Part shown: piece after piece, positions 48,501 through 63,700 of the stretch
Layout of the letters: each line of letters begins with the position of its first letter
Position numbering within the stretch: the first letter of the stretch is position 1
DNA from: Ptychodera flava
Lineage: Eukaryota > Hemichordata > Enteropneusta > Ptychoderidae
Reading direction: 5' to 3'
DNA: 64,000 nt
NCBI RefSeq assembly: GCF_041260155.1
Contig: NW_027248371.1
Coordinates: 1-64,000 of the forward strand
Program-made: the position numbers and the translations under genes
Notes under the pieces: generated by a model
Told to the model about the DNA's origin: nothing
What the model saw: the letters and a program-made list of their open reading frames with translations, nothing else
Database searches by the model: none

Positions 48501-51500
48501 CCAGTTTTCTATACAACAATAAGATTATGATAAAAATAGCCAAATAAAGAATAATATTATCATCATAATCTGAATAATAATAATTTGGACTTTCATAAAA
48601 ATGTCAGGGGTATTTTTGTCGAAATGAGATTGTGCCAAAGAAGAAACTTTGTCATGGTAACATTACTTTCAATTCCTGTCATCTGATATATTGCAATATG
48701 TCTAATGAATATTGATTTAAAGAAAATCAACTTCAAGGATTGTTCAAGGTTAGGGTCCATGATTTTGACTGTGGGCCTTCCTTGCTATGCTGATTGGCTG
48801 CAAGCTGTATTCATGTGATACAAATCCACCAATAAAATCACTTGAATATCATCAGATCTTTAATATAGCACAGTAACCATAGACATATTGCTACATATGG
48901 TGCATGTAACAGATTGGGTGACATAATGCAACTACAGAAGGTGAACTTTTAAGTCAAAAATCACATATTTTATCCATTCATCCATCTTTACCCTTCTTTA
49001 CCCGTCTATCCATTATGCATCTACATCTGTTAGTTCTCACAAATAATAGAAAAAGACAAAGACACAAGCTGTACACACTGGTGTGAAAATTCTGATTGTT
49101 GAATATAATCTGTCCATCATCACCTCCACAGCTGATTTCTGGAAATTCATTATCACTGAATAAACTTAATATCTGAGCAAATAATCAAATTTCACTTTCA
49201 TTATCCCCAACAAATTAAACTTCAACTTTGGAAATAACACAACATATGATGGGAAAATGGTCTTTTTGATACTTCACGTATGTTTAGAATAAAACAACAA
49301 AGTAATTGACACATGTGAAAATATTGGCAATGTTTAATCAAATCATAGGGGAATAACATTATTTTTGGAAGACACCTGAGTTGGTTATGACTGGAACCAT
49401 TACATTTTATTTACACATCTGCTGTTACAGATAGACAGGGATTAACACCCAGAACCAACAATTGCAGAAGTAAAGGACTGCTGTATGACCCTGAAAAACT
49501 GCTGACGTTGTAACTTTAAGTACAGTCCCTCCACTGACTGTGCTTTGTTAAAGTAAGGATCTTGATTAGTGTGACGTCATGGTCTGGGTCAAAACAGAAA
49601 GAAGTACATAGCAAGACATTCATTACACAACTGAATGAACAGTTTGTTTGTGACAATACAGCTTTGTATTGATCAACCAGCCTAAAAGCTGTTTATCCCC
49701 GTGTTAGCAAGAATGTACTACGACAATCATTATGTAACAGTTTCTCTGAACTTCAGGTGGAAGTATTACTTCTCAGGCTGTTCACTTCTCAGTAAAAGGG
49801 TTGTTTACAGGAACATATAGCCAGCAGGAGACAAACTACTAATTCTATGGCACCCAGAAATACAGAGATGATCTAAAAGTCAAGAGGCTCAGTGCTTGAA
49901 TTTTAAGTACATAACATGATGTAAACAAATATGTGTACAAACTATCATACGTAACGTTCAAAGTATATGTAAGAGAATTCAGTTCAAAATGATGTAAAAG
50001 TCAACATCCAACACTGGATGCTTGACATTGACAAACAATCACCTGTTTGAGTCTACTTTATGACATATGTCACGGCAAGTATAGAACAAAGTTGAAATTT
50101 TGGAAGACACTTTGGAAATTCCAACATTGAGACTGTGAATGGTATAGAGGAGCTGTTCAAATGTATCTTCACTCAAAATTGATTAGTGGTCACAACTTTC
50201 CCCCTTTACAATAATGAATGTCATCAAGGAGGATATCTTGGGACGCCATGCAACAATTTAACTGCTATCTTGGTATGTTGTGCGAAACAAAGTCGGAGTA
50301 AAGATTCTGGAAATGAGCTAAAATATAGATGCAAGTTGTAAGACACAGAATCACACACTGCAAACAGATATGGGACATTATTAGCAAAAGAGTAACTGTT
50401 ACAATACTATTACCAAGTCAGTTACAACAAAATTAAACCTTCAAAGCTTGAAATGATCTTTGATTATAAAGAACTACTGGTCCACTCACATAATAGTTGT
50501 ATAGGTTTTCTGTCTTACTGAATTTTCAATTCTGATTCTTGCAATGTCCTTCGCATGGTCACAAAATCTAAAAATAAAACGTATTTTTTTAGTGACTTTG
50601 CTATCTTTCAAAGTCCCAGTCAAAAACAGTATTGAGCTCATTTGCATACATGCATGGTACATTCAGCCAGGGCATGAGGCATTCACATGGTGCGTGCATG
50701 GAGAGGAGCCCCCCTGGCCCTGCGTTGAGAGGGCATTCACCCCTCTATCATGCAGACAAAGAGTGATAGTGTGCACAGCCTGCCTGAAATTGACCTTGAC
50801 GCCTTCATGCTTTCCATTCATGCTCCTGGTTGTTAACAAAAGAATTCTAGTCAAGCGTGCGAAATACAAATCATGGTTGCAAAACATAGGTAGTACTTTA
50901 TATTTGTAAATGTATACATTTGTTACCCTTTACTTGTTTCTTTATCTATGTTTGCAATCTAGGTATTCTTTTGACTTTAACAGACAGGGGGGAACGCAGT
51001 CAATATTGCTATGGATAACTATAGATCAATAGATAAGCAGTTTCTAGTTGTGCATATAGATGACATTCACAGTTTCAGAGTGCAAGCGTAGACAGTAGAG
51101 GAGGGAAGATCTACTGTCTATGATGCAAGTAATTTCCTTGCCATTATTTTGTTGACATAACAGGAGATCTGTATCGATCCAACAATGCATCCTGAAGTAT
51201 AAACTGCAGACTCCTTTCAGTTAACCTTATTTCATGAATATTTGATGACTTAGGGTGACTGGCCGGCAATGACCTGAACAGTAATTTCAATGACAATAGA
51301 CATGCAAATTAGTGCATATTTGCTTTTGCAGAAATTATTTTCAACCTGATGACTACAGAAAATGAGCTTATTTTACAACAGTTTTCGTTTTGCCCCCTTG
51401 TTTTACATGACAGCTGATCAAGGAAAGTTTGGGAGAGCTTGAACACTTTACCCTCTGTAAGTGCATACATATGCTATTAGGTTGTCGCTCTTTAGTTTTC

Positions 51501-54500
51501 CAATTAACAAAAAGGTGAAAATTTGCTGGATATCTTTGAATTGTCTTTCAACATGTACTGACAGAGCAGTTGTGAGATACATGCCAGGATTTTGAATCAA
51601 GAAGAACAAGTTCACAACTTTAATATCATTTTGTGTGACATTTTAAAATCAACCCGTTTTAATAAACTATTCGTTTTACAAGTGGCTTTATACAATTGAT
51701 TCTGAATTTACCCTATTGCTTTGGGATATTTTAGGATTATTTTGCACATGAAACCAGCGCTTCATGTTACATAAAAATGTTGCTAAATGCAATCATATGA
51801 CAGCAGAAATGTAATATCTATCTAAACAAAAACCATTTAAACATCTGCAATCTCATCAAGACACTGACATACTTCATAAGCCAGTAAACTTTTTCAGAAT
51901 GGAATTTTACCCTTCCCAGGACATCTCATCACCATTTGCAGTGAATAGAAATATTTAATGGGCCAGTATTCTTGTGAGGACATTTAATTGTGACTTTTAA
52001 ATGACTTTCAACACATTGGTGGTTGAATTAAACCGGTCATAAAATTAAAACCTGTGACAACGTGCAGGCTCTGCTGTTAACTGATTGACTTGGTGACAGT
52101 GTAGGAAGGGGATACAAATTACCATGTCTTCACTGTACTAACTAACATTTTCTCTCTTTGTGGTTCAACACATTAACATTTGAAATTCACCCATTTGATT
52201 CACCATTTGGCCAGTCTCAAGGCACATACACTCAGCTTTGAGTGTACCTGTTATCAGAAGTTATTCTTTTTTAATGCATCAAAGGCCATGGAGAAGGCTG
52301 GGACACTTTTTCAGTGGAAATACACAATAAGGTATTGTTATATTTCCGATTATGTGTATTGAGGCTCAGGAACAACCTCAAGTGGGAGAGTCCTTGCAGA
52401 ATTTAGTTGCTTTAGAATGCCACGTCACTGAACATTCACATTCACAAGAGAAATCTAGAAACCAATTTTTCCCAATACTCAGTTTTCATTCAAAAAGTTT
52501 TGTCCAAATTTGTTTATTGTCAGTTTAATTATGTTCATACTCTTTGTACGCAGTCAGTACAGTAGTTGTAGGACAAATCGGCACTGGCATGATAGGATTG
52601 CCGTTTTACAAGTACAGAGAACAGGATATGACATTGATGATGAGTTCAACCTCCGCTGTTGAATCCATAGGCCTGTTCTGTAGTTTATTCACTTGTACGA
52701 TCTATCAACAGTTCCATGGAGCCATGATGCTAAATAAAGGAATTGTTTGTAAGAAAAAAATCATCTTCAACCTGATCAGACGTACCTTTAGGGTGACAAA
52801 AATATGAATTCAATGCAACAGAGTATGATAATAGTTGTGTTGAAATGCCAAAACAAAATTTTGTTTCTGGTCTCACAGATAAAGAGATCTCAAATAGAGT
52901 GCATACTATCAGAATAGAACATTCAGTTCATGTATGAAGAAGATATTTAAACTGTGAAAGAGGATAACCATTGGTAAGCATGAACCACAAACCTATGTAA
53001 AATCAAATTATAAAATGATTATCACTTGCACCACTCTTAATGTGATTGCGTGACAGTTTATCATTTGATTCATTCAACAACAGATTATGATTTCAAATAA
53101 TTTGGGAAATTGCAAATAATATGGCAATGTCCATGTTGTTTTGAACATATCTCAGTCCTCATGTCACACAGACGTCTTTTAAACAAACCATAGACCCTCG
53201 AAACAAAACTGACAATGATGGTTAATTTTAAACTCTGAAGGACACTGTAATTCTCTGTGAGATAAATATTAAGTATATTGATTGATCTGACCTTCTGACA
53301 CTCACAGACACCCCACACTCCCCCCCACCTCCCTTACGTATTGTTATAAAACTACTGATGTTACCTTGTAACTACTATGGTTTGGCCCAAGCCTATTGTC
53401 ATCAATGGTGACTGAGGACCTATTTACATGGAATCGGGATGAACAGGTTCAAAGAAAGGGTTGTATGCATGATGAACTGGACAATTTCACAGGATTTGCT
53501 CACCATTTTCAGAATGCATGGCCAAATTACTCTTGTAAATCTTTTCATCCTGCAGTACAGTGATCCGTTTTAAGGCTTAGCATCCACTCATGAAGCAGTA
53601 CCTCACTGCAGTTATAATAAAAATACCCGTCAGAAAATTACGTGAGAAAGATTAGCGAGTGATTGCCAAACTGAAGAATGCTGGGTCTGTACTATGCTAC
53701 AGGATAATTCAACACCATGTTAGGGGGTTTCTATGTATTAATTATCGTAAAAAGCATCCTCAAGTAAGCACTGACTAACATTGCATAGGAGATGCGCCCC
53801 ATGTTCGAGATCTTCCGGTGTGCCAAAAACTACCACTGCAATGCTGGGTACAAAGTTTTTGACAGATTTGAGTGGCAAAAGTCATTGTGGATTATCAAAA
53901 GATATTTATGCTACCACTGAACAGAAATAAAAAAGATTTACTTCTGGTACTTTGCTTTTTTGCAATGATTTGTGAGAATTAATTCAAATCAACTGTACGT
54001 TTGTACAAGCAGACTGAAGATGAATGAGCGGACAACACCTGGACTAAACAGTGATAGCATGCTGACATCAGATCATTGAAGTGACAAGTTTAATACGGAT
54101 CTATTTACATTAATCAGGCTTTACAGTGTGGCATACAGACCTCAGATTTTAAAAGAGAGGTACCCTGGAGGGATAAATTGCCTTGTCAGACACTTGTTTC
54201 GGATCTGCTTTGACTTATGATTGGTGATGTAAACACATTAAATTGATGCAAAACATCGAGCAATGAAGGTCTCTACCATACAAAAAGGTCAAAATTTTGA
54301 AAGAAAATTATGTGCTCCCATGATTCAACAATGTCTTCACTTGACTGTTTCCATGAAAAAGATGAGACAATAGAATGGCTTTTGAAAATAAACTATACCA
54401 AGTTATCTAACAGGATGTTCAATGTTTTGAATCAGTCTGCTTTTAAAACTACATTCAACTTTCACTTCACTTACATTTTCATACTCTGTTACAGATCAAA

Positions 54501-57500
54501 AGCACTGGAACCAATAGACAGCCGCAGTGTCAATGGTATGGCTGGCAGACTGATATGGCACTTGGCAGAGAAGGAAAACCTACAAACACGTGTTTTGCTT
54601 GCACATGGAAGCCATAAATACATGTTGCTATAGGCCCCTGGATACACAAGCTGTCAGTGAAAACATCCAGGTACTATATCATTAGGGGTCAACAACCTCA
54701 CTGAACCAGAAATCAAAATGTACATACAGTTCAAATGAAATGTTAATTCAACTATAAATCTTTCTCAAATTAAAGGTACACATTGTGTCTTGTGAAATCT
54801 ATGCCTGTGCCAGTAAGTGATATTCTTTGTTTTACAGAAAACAAAATTCTCTTTTAACATGACCTTATATTCCTTGAAGACGTATGCAAATTTTTCTCAT
54901 TCTTTGGCAATTAGTGAAGAAGCACAGAAAGAAAGTGTTCCGCCACATTGTAACCTTGCAGAAGACAATACAGATATTTGACAATACCTCTGTTGTGCGG
55001 CATATTCGGATATATAAGTCTTGGCATTTTGTACATAATCCTGTACATCAGGTGACAAAGTACACAGTTTGAGTTTTGTACACTTTCATGTATATTCTCT
55101 CATCTGAATCACAGCAAACAAAGTGTGAAACTTGGACAAAATGCAAAAAATATTGTGTTCATAAATGAACAGATATTTGAATAAACTTCAATCGACTGCC
55201 ATCAAATTCTTACAGAAAACCTGCTGTTTCTGATGAAGAACACCCTCATGACAAAAACAATTACACATTCCATTGCAAGAGTATTTACCTGTTTCTGTGT
55301 TTGTTTTCCAGGTATGGCATTTCACACTTTCTCTCATAAAATTTAACGACAGGAAGAAAAATAGTATTTATGAGATAGTTCTGATGAAACTGAAATTACT
55401 GATCTTTTCCACAATTACTTTCATGATTATGTCCTTCAAAGTGATTGATTATTTAACTGACCAGAAGTCTTAATTGGAATTTCTTTTGTTAAAATTAACA
55501 ACACATCACTGATGCAAACATAACCTGGACTCCTTTCATGTACCGGTACATGTAAACACTGGCAGCCTTCACGGGTACCACAGCAATGAAAGATACTACA
55601 ATTAGATATGGAGGGCAACCAAATATTAAACTTCAGAGAGCAGAAGTGTTTGGAAACTCTGGTAAATTTTGAATTAATATATTTTGCTATCTTCGTACTT
55701 TATTTCACAATGGAATTTCTTTTTAAACAGTAAATAAAATGGTGGATTATCAACAGGTTTCCGTGTCCCTATAAATAGTTACAAAAATGCAATTTAGTAT
55801 CGTATCTGCCTAAATTAGAACCTGAAATTTCTCATAAATAATAAAAAATGGTGAATTGTGAAATAGGTTTCTCGGTACCAAGAAATGATTGAAATGGTAA
55901 TGTCAAGAGTTCTTGCATGTTTCATCTCGCTAAGAAAACCGTTTTCTTCAACTTTTTGAATTATCTTCCATCTGGATTTCTCATTTAATGAACAGCCATA
56001 TGTGGGGAAAAAGAAGACATCCTAACCGAGTCACACAACTCCCAGCTTTCAAGTTTATAACATGTACAATGTTGATGTCAATGCACAGAGCTTGTTTGTC
56101 CAATCCTTCAGAAGTTACAACTTACAAGATTGTCGAATGTGAAGCCCTTATGTTTGCAAAGTTTGATAGAAACATGTTTGATTTGTCAGATATTACAACT
56201 TGTTGTTTATGATAATGCTAATTAGCAAACAGAATAAAGATAATGTTATTACAAAAGGTTCAAAAATAACCTGCCATTTTGGAACTATGATTTGGGATAA
56301 GTAACTTTTGCATCGCTTTTTTACAAATGTCCCTTTTACTTCATAAATTACTTATAAATGTAACATAAAGTTATCGCTTCTGCTTGCACAGAATGGGATA
56401 CGTCTGCATTTATATTCAATTACAAAGCTTGGATGAAAAAAAAAATTATATAGTGCACAATCTAAGGCACATGAGAATTCTCCATCCATGATAACTCATT
56501 ATCTCCATATTTGCATACTGAAACATTCATTTATGCTTTGCTTAAATGAATATTGATGTGTAATTATGTACATTAAATGAAAAGAGAAATATAAGAAAAT
56601 AATGCAAACTTGCACATGGTGAACAAAGTTATAAAAAATAAACATCTTGACCCACATAGCTGAACCCTAGGGTGAAACAATAATGTTACAATCAAAAATG
56701 GCGTCAACCCAGTACATGATAGCAGCTGCACATATCATTTTAATTAGAAAAGTCAAGTAAACATTTGTAGGGAACACAATTCATTAGATTTTTAATGTCC
56801 TTGCTAAGATAGAAAACCCACACACCTGAAGGACAAAATGTTACATAACACTGCATTCCCAGCAGACTGTCCGTAAATAGATGCTCATTTACAAATGAAC
56901 TCTTTGGTTGTGTTCATTGACAAAGCTTTAATATGAGTCCACTTAGTGCAGTACGTGCATTTTTACAAGGATAGAACATAAATTGTACACACTGCTCTCA
57001 TATCTGCCACCGCCAAGAATGTGATGAAAATTCAGACAGTCATACAAGTGCGTTGGTCCATGATCATTGTTGTCTTTAATTGTCGCAATTCATCAACTCT
57101 TTATCCTTGTCAAATAAGTACCATTTTCTGTTTTTCTTCATATTTATGGCATTTTTCTTGCTTAAGACACTTGAAATTAAAATCCCATTTGTTTCATATC
57201 TTATATATGAGAAGGTATAGCCATGCATATTCCTGACAAAATTACATTAGCACATTTTCATTCCAGACTTTTGGAAAATTTTAGGCCAGGTTATCTTGAA
57301 AGGTTATCTTGAAAGATAAAGTTTTAGACAAAATTTTGTTCATTAGTAAATTATACAATTGAAGTGATGTACTGCTTGCCTATGTAAACGTCAAAATCAA
57401 CAGAGGATATACATTTTGAACAAAGTCACTGACAAACAAATAGTGATCCTTTCTTGTCACAGTTTCAACATTTTGTTGGCAACGTATGTTCATACTTGCA

Positions 57501-58967
57501 TACTGTATTTTCATGGGCCCATGTATGATAATCAGCACATGACTGAATCTCATTTTATGGCATTGGAAGCATAGAGAAAGTTTGATAAATGAAGTTGGTG
57601 GGACCATTTCCACTAGAATTCAAGTGTGCTTCCCAGCCAGCCCTCTTCCCAACCTGGTTCAGTAGAGTTCCTACCACATAACAGTAAGTGGAATGATGTT
57701 AGTGTAGTAGAGGTTCTATGTGAACAAATTTTACCATGTACTTGTGTATGCCAGGAATATGCAGACCACTAGCCAAGCAGCAAAAAGTTACATTTGATAA
57801 CATATCCACTAGTTCCCCCATTATCATATCTGTTCTTTCAAATCTAACTAGTTTTCCCTTTATTCCATCACGATCCAGACACGCACCATCATTTCCTGCA
57901 TGTAAACAGAGAAATTAAAAGGTGGAAGGCTTTAAAAATCTGGATTAGACCAAAGGACTGGACTTTGTCAACAGTGTTGAAAATTGGATAGTATTAAGAA
58001 ATATGAGCGGGGCATGGGTCTGTCAAAACTTGCAGCCCGAACTGGTGATGTTACCCCCTAAATGGCAGACTAACACCTGTACCACAAAGACTTGACCGGA
58101 CAGACAGGAACATGAGACTGTAAATGTGCGTCAATAGCCTGACTCTACACGTGAGAATTAAGACGGTAATAACCTCTGAAAGGAGTATTGATTAGGTCCC
58201 CTAGAGCTGATCAATACAAACAATGTGTTGTTGGTAAACATACCGTCAGACATGTATTTTTACAGCAAGGACACTATGGCGATGGTGTGACTGATTCACT
58301 AAACAAACTTCATCAGTAATATTTCAGTCTCAGGCACTGTCGGACATTCCCAGATACTTGATGTACATGATCCTCAATTTCAGTCAATTCAGTTTTTGTA
58401 TGCTTTGCAAAAAAAAAAATGTCAACAGTTACAATCATTTATCCATCAAACTTCTCCTTCTGGTGTGTGTCTGTTACTAAGGAACTACTGCAGAGTTACC
58501 AACATTGTAGATTTCATCTGATAGCAAAGACTTGCTACATATCAAATCATTCCTAACAATTGTTTGATTGTCCTTGAATTGCATTATTTTTCTTCAATCT
58601 ACCGGTATATTCAGCCCTTAGTCAAACTAAAAAAAGTAGAACAAAATGATTGGTTTGTGAAAAGGGCCATCTATTTCTTATCTTAAAATCAGATGGCAAA
58701 ATCTGCATACAATTACCCATAAGCATCTTTTTTAAGGTTGGACAAGGTCATCGACATGTGAGGTTTAATAAATGATCCAATGACATCCGTTGGGAAGCTG
58801 ATAGTGTCTCCATTACATCTGTTCTCATATTCCAACTACTGTTTTGTTTCCTTGACTGCAAGGATAACAAGCTCAGCAAACAAATCCAAATCTTCTGATT
58901 CTTGATTTCTGCTTTTGCTTTACAATGTTGTAATGAAATGAAAACTATAAATTTGTAACTCTTTTAT
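45559..58967. other. Long non-coding stretch
   Basis: More than 13 kb of AT-rich sequence without a supported gene, RNA or repeat. A locally GC-richer patch lies at about 50,650-50,890, with open frames on both strands but no family match. Exon-like acceptor plus open-frame combinations near 52,544-52,670 and 54,495-54,633 (plus) were weighed and not accepted. Confidence 0.4.
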
Positions 58968-59184
58968 TTAACCCTTTGAGTGCTGTAATTTTTCCATCAA
59001 AATTTTATTGCAACATTTTACCAATTTTTAGTAATTTTTTAATATTTTTTTTTGATAATTTTTGACCAGATGGACATCGCATTTCATTTGCTGTAGTTTT
59101 TTATCCAAAATTTGGCAAAATTATAAAGAAAATGTGACTTGGGCATAAGGTGACAAATATTGACTTTGGTGCTCAAAGGGTTAA
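58968..59184. mobile_element. piggyBac-like miniature element, second family
   Basis: The 209-bp core starts CCCTTTGAGTGC and ends GTGCTCAAAGGG, flanked on both sides by intact TTAA (58968-58971 and 59181-59184). The interior is very T-rich on the left. The ends and target duplication are of piggyBac type; the interior differs from the 15.6- and 60.5-kb elements. Confidence 0.8.
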
Positions 59185-60485
59185 GACATCAGTTTTAAAG
59201 GATCTGAAACACACTGTTCCTGGCTATTGCATTTTTCTTACACAAGAAATCCTTGCATGCATATTATCATCAAAAGAAAGATACATTTACCCATACAGGG
59301 ATAGATGATTAAAAGGGGCCAGTCTTTAGGATTTGGAGCGGTGATGGTCAGACATAGTAAAAACCTCAAGAACAAAATGTGTTTAAAACAAGTTTTGAGC
59401 AATACTAGTGCTGCTGTTTTTGCAAAAGCAAATATTCGAGTGGACTAGAAACTGTATGGAAGATGTGGAATTCCAGGAAAAACACATGTGTGGTCTGCCT
59501 AATCTGAGTGTCACAGTCTTAGAATGCAGAAAAGATTCTCTGCGTTCCCAGGCAGACTCTAGATTTTGCACTTAAAAAGCTATGCTGGACTATTACTAGT
59601 GTTAGCGGATATGCTCATACTGTGTTCCATATCAGGGACCGGCAGTTGGGATATTGATGGTTGAATGTCAGAGGTCATCTGGGAACAACTTTCTTCTCAT
59701 ATTTCACTTAGCAAATCCTGCAGCTGTGTAAAAAGATAACAGACAAATAGGGGATTTCTGGTGAAATTTACACCTTTGTGTTTCTCATACTATATCATAT
59801 AAAGTACCTGGGCTATTTTATTTCATATACATGTATTTTTACATCAAGCATAGCAGCTTCTGTTCCATTTTCTTCATCAACTGTAATTTGAAACTGATTT
59901 GCTGATATCACGTTTCATTCTCTGCAAACAAGCTTAGCACACTGGCTAGAAATAGCCAGCCACCACATTTAATTTTTCCACGTATGGGATGATGTAATTG
60001 GATTTCCTGGCAAACCCACAGCGAAAAGTCAAATCACACTATGCACGGATGACATATTTCAAATGCTCTGATTTTGAACACACCGCAAAATTAATACTCA
60101 ACCATGCTAATCAGGTATGCCAACATGCTCAGGGCCCTAATGTCATTAACACAATTGGATCATGGATCAAACTGGGAATGTCAGAGTTATTGGTGACATT
60201 GTTCACTCTGAAAGTCAAGTAAGTTATGGAAAACGACATTTCACAGGTTTCCACGCACACACATTATGTTTATCCATGGATACATTGTATCCCATGATGC
60301 AACTGCACTTCTAGTCACTTGGACCTTTTTAGACCTGCAACCATGTAACGTTATGTCAATATTGAGGAATATTAGATAAACATATTCTTCCTGCAAGGCA
60401 GCGACTGACTTCAGTATTTGATATAATAAACATTGTGTCAGACCTTGAATGGAAATAGAATCATGTAAGTCCTCTTCACATTGGT
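59185..60485. other. Non-coding stretch
   Basis: AT-rich; no supported feature. Confidence 0.4.
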
Positions 60486-60758
60486 TTAAACCTTTTCCTG
60501 CTAAATCCGTATTTCACCATCAGGTCAAGATTGCCAAAACTAGTGAAGCACAATGTGTCCCATTTGGTGCATATTAACAGAAAAATGAACATTTGAAGCC
60601 CCTTGAAATCACAGATACTGTAACATGATTTTTATGGACAAAAGCTATTGGAAAAGACCAAGCTAAATGGGTGGAAATACATATGGTTTTGGCTCAATAC
60701 CACTTTTCACTGCATTGGCTGATGGGGAAATGATAACTTATGGCAGGAAAAGGGTTAA
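60486..60758 (-). mobile_element. piggyBac-like miniature element, copy 2 (same family as 15.6 kb)
   Basis: Read on the minus strand it starts CCCTTTTCCTGCCATAAG and follows the 15605-15875 copy along its length. Shared words include TTTCCCCAT, GGTATTGAG and the right-end TTTCCTGC. The TTAA at 60755-60758 is intact and the other end is decayed. The two copies are roughly 75-80 percent alike by eye, so insertion is old. Confidence 0.75.
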
Positions 60759-63700
60759 TACATAACACAGAGGGGAAGACATGAAGAATGACAACAGATC
60801 AATCATAATGTTGTAGTGTACACAAATGGAAGATGAGGTACTTTCTTCAAAAATAGATTCTGTATTTGGCATACAAACACAACTACTCCTTCACTGAAAA
60901 CATGGGGTCAGAATCTATATAATCAAATTCAAACAGCTAATTATTGTTTGAACGAAGGGAAACACTGTCAGGAAGGAAATCAAGATTTTTTCCTACAACA
61001 TGTCTTCCTGTGTTCAAAACCAGCCTGAACCATTACTGACTGCTTCATCTCAGAACCAATGCATCATGATATAACTCTACTACTGCAGTAGCATATTCCA
61101 AATAACACCTATATAAACGTATTGCGGGCAAACTACCATATACAAAGATGATTTCAGCAAGGGGCAGAAGACATTTTCCTGAAATGAAATTCTCTGATTA
61201 TCAATAAAAGTTATTTTTCGCAAACAAAGACAACAAAACTTTAGTCCTTGTCGTTCTTATTTCTATACATTTCAGAAAATAAACATGTTCAGGGCAACGT
61301 ACCAACAGATACAAGTGATAATGAACTTTTTATTGGAAAGAGATTTTGATGTTTCCTGTTCAAAGTGATGTAGTCTTACTTTCATTAATTTGACAGTATT
61401 AGCTTAATTGCAATCCCAGAAAAGACAAAGGGAGCACCTACAAGGGTGAAGTTGGCTGAATCAAATATGTGAAAAAAGAATACAGAAAAATGAAGAATCT
61501 TTATTTGTTAATTTTGACCACTTTCTCATTCTCTAACAAACAAGAGGTCAGTACATCAAATGTTTCATGTAACTATGTTAAACAAACATTATGAGTTCTC
61601 ATTTCATGCCCTCTGACATAAATGAGGATGACCTTTGACTCGGTGAAAAGTACTGGTAATTTGCCTATCTAAGAATGGTATATGACCCAGCCTGGCCACC
61701 ATGTCTTGCAACAACTGAGATTGGTTTACACTGCTTCCTTGGTGCCCTGATTGTTACCCTTCATATATAAAACTGAAAGAATACACAAAATATGCCTTAC
61801 GCTGGAAATCACCTTTCATCATCAGCTCCATGGATGAAGATGACCTTGTACATCTAAGCAAGCAAGGTTACTTATTCAAATCAACATAAAAGTACAGTTA
61901 AACCCTTTTAGGATTATTGTCCACAACAATACCAATGCTGTCCATTGCTTTCATTGATTTATTTCACAAGCAGGGTTCTGTCTTGTCCGCTGTCTGAAAC
62001 AACAATAGATTTCAATGTAGGCTGACAATTAGAATCTTCCTTTCAGCAGCAGAGTACATGCAACAACGGCAGTGACCTTGGCCTGCACTGTAGTGAAAGT
62101 GAGAAGCTAGTGTCCTTTACTGTTACCATGACAATACCAAATAACTGCAGTGTAAAAAATTTTCAGATATAATATCCTCTAAAGAAAGATAAAAAGACAA
62201 AAAAAGTTTATTCCAGTTATTTTTTCCAATTATGACAGCGCTTGTAAAAAATGCTGGCAAATGAAAAGCAGAAGTTTAGAAAAGAAAATATCACTTCCTT
62301 GTGTCAGTCTTGTAATTATTTCCAAATAATAATCAAATGTAGATATGCAATAATAACCATTGACATCTCAAAGCAAAGACACTAAAATGAAGTCTGCTGT
62401 ATCTTAAAGCATTCCCCCTTGGTTTACCATTCTGTGTCCAGTGAAAAAAGTCTTCATTGAAATTCTTCAAACATTGTCTGAAAACAGCCAAATGCTGACA
62501 TGCAAGCTGTTTGACTCAACACTTAATGCTGGTTAAATAGTAACAATGAAAGAACGTAGTACGTGACATGTTTGGTTTGAGTTCGCTTAGCAACCATGCA
62601 ACCTGACAGTTCCACTTTGAAATATTCCCAATTAGCTTCAGATGATCTTACTGTCACCATGTCCAAAAAAACATTTTAATTTATTTTTAAGTAAAATAAA
62701 TGACAAATGGTATACATTTTGTGCTAATCACACAATGACACACTGACTGAAAAGCCTAGATACATAATTATGTTCAATCATTTAACCTACCTACGAGAAT
62801 TGATTTAATAGCTGGGTGAATTGATCAAGGCCCTGTAAGTGTTCAAATTTATTTTACGTGAGAGTTTATGTTTAGTAGTCCAGCGATCTCTAACTGAATG
62901 CTGTCTGATCGACATATCCTAAATTGAGGTCAGTGTCAATAGCCGGTAACTGGGACTGCCACTGTCCGCTGTTTGACCCTCAACATGCTATCAGAGCAAC
63001 CACCCAGTGAAGAGCGCCCTCAAGTGGTGACTTACATTTTGTTGAAATATGTTGCATATCTTTATGCAGAGTAAGACACAGAAAAAGTCAGATTTTCAGT
63101 TATACCTTGCATTAGATGCATTCTTCTACATTAAGAAAGTTTGACTGAATTCTCAAAAGTTGATAGACTTCATTTTTTGATCAAAAGAACAAAGCACCTA
63201 TCACAGATTTTCAGATTCAAACTCTTACAACATAACTGGTTTGTTACTTGTGTGGACTCATAGAGTAAATGATATTTTCATACTCTAGTTTATTTTGCAA
63301 ATTGAAATAAATTTTAACCTAGTTGTGAAAATCACAGGGAATAACGTCAATTTTTTCATTCACATATCAATAAAAAGCTAGGTAATTTTTTTATCTTGTA
63401 ACAAAGTTTGCAAGGTAACTCTTCATCTTTATGTTGATCAAGAGAAAGCATTGATTACAGTTTCCTTGAGGAAAGTCTGAGCAAAAGTTAGAAGATTCAG
63501 TTGCAAGGCATACACTACAGTAATCAAAGCCCCAATAATGCGTAATAAACCTATTTCAAAATATCCTGTTTTCTGAGTTTTCTTTGAAGGATTGAAAAGT
63601 GCATGAGACTGTCACAAGTGTCGAAAGTGGCATGTAAATTCAAATGTTTTAACATCATTTTAGATTTCCCACCATTTTAAAAAACTTATCATGTGATAGA

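Noticed and set aside
50650-50890. GC-richer patch with open frames on both strands
   Set aside because: Translations show no domain; may be a decayed repeat or conserved non-coding DNA, which cannot be judged without comparison.
52544-52680. Plus-strand acceptor (TACGCAG) followed by open frames
   Set aside because: Two frames are open at once and neither resembles a known protein.
54495-54633. Plus-strand acceptor followed by an open frame (SKALEPIDSRSVNGMAGR...)
   Set aside because: No donor, no family match and no neighbouring exon.
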